Below, one piece after another: positions 61,810-64,000 of a stretch of 64,000 nucleotides of DNA. This DNA comes from Streptomyces sp. NBC_01314 (GTDB lineage Bacteria > Actinomycetota > Actinomycetes > Streptomycetales > Streptomycetaceae), in contig NZ_CP108394.1 of the NCBI RefSeq assembly GCF_041435215.1, forward strand, positions 9,734,001 through 9,798,000, in the 5' to 3' direction. A program made the translations under genes and the position numbers. The stretch's first letter is position 1, and each line of letters opens with the position of its first letter. Under the pieces are notes generated by a model. The model saw nothing but the letters and a program-made list of their open reading frames with translations. It did not search any database and was not told the DNA's origin.

Positions 61810-61857
61810 AGCACGGTATTCGAGTCCCACGGGGCGAGGGAATTCGAATACCGTGCT
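61810..61857. terminator. Bidirectional terminator, 14-bp perfect stem
   Basis: AGCACGGTATTCGA pairs perfectly with TCGAATACCGTGCT, plus an inner TCCC/GGGA pairing, then CTTTC. It separates the RES operon from the convergent macro-domain gene. Confidence 0.85.
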
Positions 61858-61888
61858 CTTTCGCGTCGGCCGGCGCATGGGCCGGTTT

Positions 61889-63034
61889 TCAGGGACGCCG
61901 GTCGCTCAGCACGTCGATCACCGCACGGGCGCTGAGCGGATTGCGCGTCACCAGGTGCACCGACCAGTCGGGGTCGGCCCCGAGCACCTGTTCCAGCGTC
62001 CCGACGACGGTCTCGGCGCTGGTCCGCGCGTCGAGGCCGCCCCGGCCGGCCCCGAGCAGGGGCAGCGCGATGGACCGCAGGGGGACCCGCCCGGCACGGC
62101 GTTCGGCCGCCGCCAGCTGGAAGACGCGCCGTACGGCCGCCGCGACGGCCGCGGGCGCCGTCTCGTAGCCGTCGCCCGTCGCCGAGGGCGTGGCGACCGC
62201 CGCGTGGAGGATCCGCCGCACCCCCTGCGCCGACAGAGCGCCCGGTGAGGTGACGGCGACCGTGCCCGCCGCCACCGGGAGACCGGGCACCCCGAACATC
62301 CTTACCCAGTCCGCGAGTTGCCGTGCTATCACGTCGTCCGTGATACGGCCGACGGCGTCCTTCGTGGCCCCGGCCCGCCGCAGGCTGCCGGAGACCGTGC
62401 GCCGGAACGTCTTCGACATCTCGAAGTAGATGTTCTCCGAGGAGACCAGGACGTCCACGCCCGTGACCAGCTCGATGGGTGCCACATGCAGAGTGAGCAG
62501 GACGTCCCCGTGGGAGAAGGCGGCCCGTAACACATGCCGTCCCGCGCGGACGGGTGCGACGGTGCTCTCCGGAGAGCCGGGCCGGGAGTCCGGGAGAGGC
62601 GCCGGCTCGTGACTCCCGAAGCTCATGATCGCGCGGGCCACCTGCTGGAGCATCAGCTTCTCCTGGTGCTTGCGGAACCGCTCCGCCCCGACGCGGTAGA
62701 CATGGGCCGCCCGCTCCCGGCGCTCCTTGCCCGACAGATCACGGGTACCGGAGGCGAAACCGAACGAGTGGAGGGCCGCGTCGCGCAACAGCTCCCCGTC
62801 GAGGCCCAGCACCACGGTGTGCAGCAGGTGTTCGACAGCCTCCGGCCCCCCGCCGTCGCCCGGTGCGGCTGCCTCCGCACCGGGCGAGCGGCCCGCGACA
62901 CACGCGTACAGCGTCTCCAGCTCCGCCTCGTGCAGCCGCAGCAGCCCGAGTGCCCGGACCCGGCCCAGTTCGTCGACCAGCCTGCGCAGCGTCGTCGGGA
63001 GGTCGGGTCCGGCGTGCGGCTGCTCATCGGTCAC
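61889..63034 (-). CDS. Macro-domain-like protein with N-terminal helical domain
   Basis: 381 residues. The N-terminal ~150 residues are helical (LRRLVDELGRVRALGLLRLH, EKLMLQQVARAIMSFGSHEP), perhaps a protein-interaction (effector-associated) module. Residues ~175-375 resemble a macro (ADP-ribose-binding) domain: VDVLVSSENIYFEM in place of the VDaIVNaaN start, VTSPGALSAQGVRRILHAAV, then RSIALPLLGAGRGGLDARTS for the loop that contacts ADP-ribose. The early Asn of active macro hydrolases is replaced, so it may bind rather than hydrolyse. Placed next to an NAD-degrading RES module and a CHAT protease, a nucleotide-sensing role is attractive but unproven. Confidence 0.7.
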   Translation of the reverse strand: MTDEQPHAGPDLPTTLRRLVDELGRVRALGLLRLHEAELETLYACVAGRSPGAEAAAPGDGGGPEAVEHLLHTVVLGLDGELLRDAALHSFGFASGTRDLSGKERRERAAHVYRVGAERFRKHQEKLMLQQVARAIMSFGSHEPAPLPDSRPGSPESTVAPVRAGRHVLRAAFSHGDVLLTLHVAPIELVTGVDVLVSSENIYFEMSKTFRRTVSGSLRRAGATKDAVGRITDDVIARQLADWVRMFGVPGLPVAAGTVAVTSPGALSAQGVRRILHAAVATPSATGDGYETAPAAVAAAVRRVFQLAAAERRAGRVPLRSIALPLLGAGRGGLDARTSAETVVGTLEQVLGADPDWSVHLVTRNPLSARAVIDVLSDRRP

Positions 63035-63102
63035 CGCTCAAGGATGGGCAGGGGTCCCGCGCCGGGCAAGCGGTTTGGGGCGATCAGGAGGAATCGGTAC
63101 GA

Positions 63103-64000
63103 TTATTCGCCCGATGGTGCGGTCAAGGTGACGCCGAGGGAGACAGGGGTGCCGAAGTTCGGGGTGCCGTCGGCGTTCCAGGTGAACTTCTGCGCCCTGG
63201 TCGATCGGTTCATGTCGCAGCCTCCGGAGGCGGAGTTGTTGGCGTGGTAGACCATCCAGTCCTCGGTCCCGTCGGGCGACTTGAAGAACCCGTTGTGGCC
63301 GGGGCCGTAGACGCCGTTGGCGTTGGACCGCTGGAAGACCGGGTTCGGCGACTTGACCCACGAGGAGGAGCTGAGCGGGTCCCCGCCGTTGTAGGTGAGC
63401 ATGCCGAGCTTGTAGTCGGGGGTGGAGCAGTGGCTGGCCGAGTAGACGATGAAGGTCCTGCCGCCGCGCTGCAGGACCTCGGCGCCCTCGTTGACCGCGC
63501 CGCCCACCGTCTCCCAGCTGTAGGTCGGCGTGGAGAGCACACGGCGGGTGCCGCTCGCGGTCCACGGGTTCGACAGCGGGCGGATGAACATGGGCTGCGA
63601 GCCGTTGTAGAACGTGCCCAGGAGGTACAGCTTGCCGTCGAGTTGCAGGATGCCGGGGTCCAGCTCCCAGGTGTTGTCCTGGGTCGGGTCGAGCAGGTCG
63701 GCCTTGAAGCTGTACGGGCCCATGGGGTCCAGGCCGGCGCTCTCCAGGACGTGGATCCGCTGGGTGCCCAGGTCGTACGGCTCCCGGCCGGCCGTGTAGT
63801 AGAAGTACCAGCGCTTGCCGTTGGGGCCGTCGAGGAGATGGAACTCCGGGGCCCACATCGTGCCTGCCCCGTTGGGCCGGGTCAGATTGAAGATCACCTG
63901 TTCGTTGGCCGTGGCGAGCCCGGCGAGCGTGCTCGCCTTGCGCATGGTGACCGTCGAGTTCCAGGTCGTGGTGGCGAGGTAGTAGAAGCCGTCGTGGTAC
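63103..64000 (-). CDS. Glycoside hydrolase family 43 enzyme (5' end outside window)
   Basis: 299 visible codons; the frame runs off the right edge (YHDGFYYLATTTWNSTVTM). GH43 five-bladed propeller features: GTMWAPEFHLLDGPNGKRWY, the pKa-modulating Asp in TWELDPGILQLDGKLYLLG, and the catalytic acid Glu in VNEGAEVLQRGGRTFIVYSA. The end, WMVYHANNSASGGCDMNRST then RAQKFTWNADGTPNFGTP, is common in Streptomyces arabinosidase-type GH43 proteins. It cleaves arabinan/arabinoxylan side chains or related polymers; probably secreted, with the signal peptide beyond the window. Confidence 0.85.
   Translation of the reverse strand, partial: YHDGFYYLATTTWNSTVTMRKASTLAGLATANEQVIFNLTRPNGAGTMWAPEFHLLDGPNGKRWYFYYTAGREPYDLGTQRIHVLESAGLDPMGPYSFKADLLDPTQDNTWELDPGILQLDGKLYLLGTFYNGSQPMFIRPLSNPWTASGTRRVLSTPTYSWETVGGAVNEGAEVLQRGGRTFIVYSASHCSTPDYKLGMLTYNGGDPLSSSSWVKSPNPVFQRSNANGVYGPGHNGFFKSPDGTEDWMVYHANNSASGGCDMNRSTRAQKFTWNADGTPNFGTPVSLGVTLTAPSGE

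Overview
The window is very GC-rich, with strong GC at third codon positions, GTG starts, leaderless-type promoters, a Tat-exported glycoside hydrolase and ECF sigma / zf-HC2 anti-sigma pairs. All of this points to a Streptomyces or close actinomycete chromosome. I see no rRNA, tRNA, CRISPR array or replication origin.

Layout. (1) 1-11.4 kb: the distal half of an extracellular-type contractile injection system (eCIS) operon. It holds two baseplate proteins (the first cut by the window edge, the second ending in LysM), a gpI-like tail protein, a DUF6519 protein and a peptidoglycan amidase, all co-oriented and mostly overlapping. Two of these genes carry in-frame copies of a palindromic repeat. 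(2) 11.4-15.7 kb: a decay zone with a broken serine hydrolase and a row of five hairpins, then a Tat-secreted GH97 enzyme behind a LacI-like operator, and a small flavodoxin-like protein. (3) 15.8-23.0 kb (minus strand): two adjacent MuiA/DUF4139 paralogues and a membrane-anchored NACHT-HEAT NTPase (NLR-like). (4) 23.3-35.9 kb: a ferric-reductase-like flavocytochrome, a beta-propeller lipoprotein, an EamA exporter behind a predicted leader peptide and attenuator, a large HEAT-repeat protein, a frameshifted GNAT acetyltransferase, a SpoIIE-type phosphatase, an IclR regulator, a DUF5709 protein and a RibD/DHFR-like reductase. (5) 36.0-40.3 kb: a translationally coupled five-gene operon of ECF sigma, membrane anti-sigma, ABC ATPase, ABC permease and membrane protein, with a predicted self-activated leaderless promoter. 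(6) 40.3-43.1 kb: protein O-mannosyltransferase, a hemerythrin-like protein and a 54-codon small gene. (7) 43.1-49.1 kb: an accessory scrap yard with flavodoxin and ANTAR remnants, a truncated TnpB-like gene facing a full-length TnpB-like RuvC nuclease, a dead IS transposase and a small membrane-anchored protein. (8) 49.2-63.0 kb: a possible conflict or signalling island. A six-gene co-directional set surrounds a Ycf46-like AAA+ ATPase and two membrane proteins. It is followed by a 1.7k-residue CHAT-protease protein, a RES / MbcA-like toxin-antitoxin pair with a palindromic operator, and a macro-domain-like protein. (9) 63.1-64.0 kb: the 3' part of a secreted-type GH43 glycosidase.

The region most likely to hold something undescribed is 49.2-63.0 kb: AAA+ ATPase, membrane scaffold, CHAT caspase-like protease, NAD-degrading RES module and macro domain side by side. 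The NACHT-HEAT protein at 19.7-23.0 kb and the attenuated EamA gene come next. Functions are read from motifs only; no database search was run.
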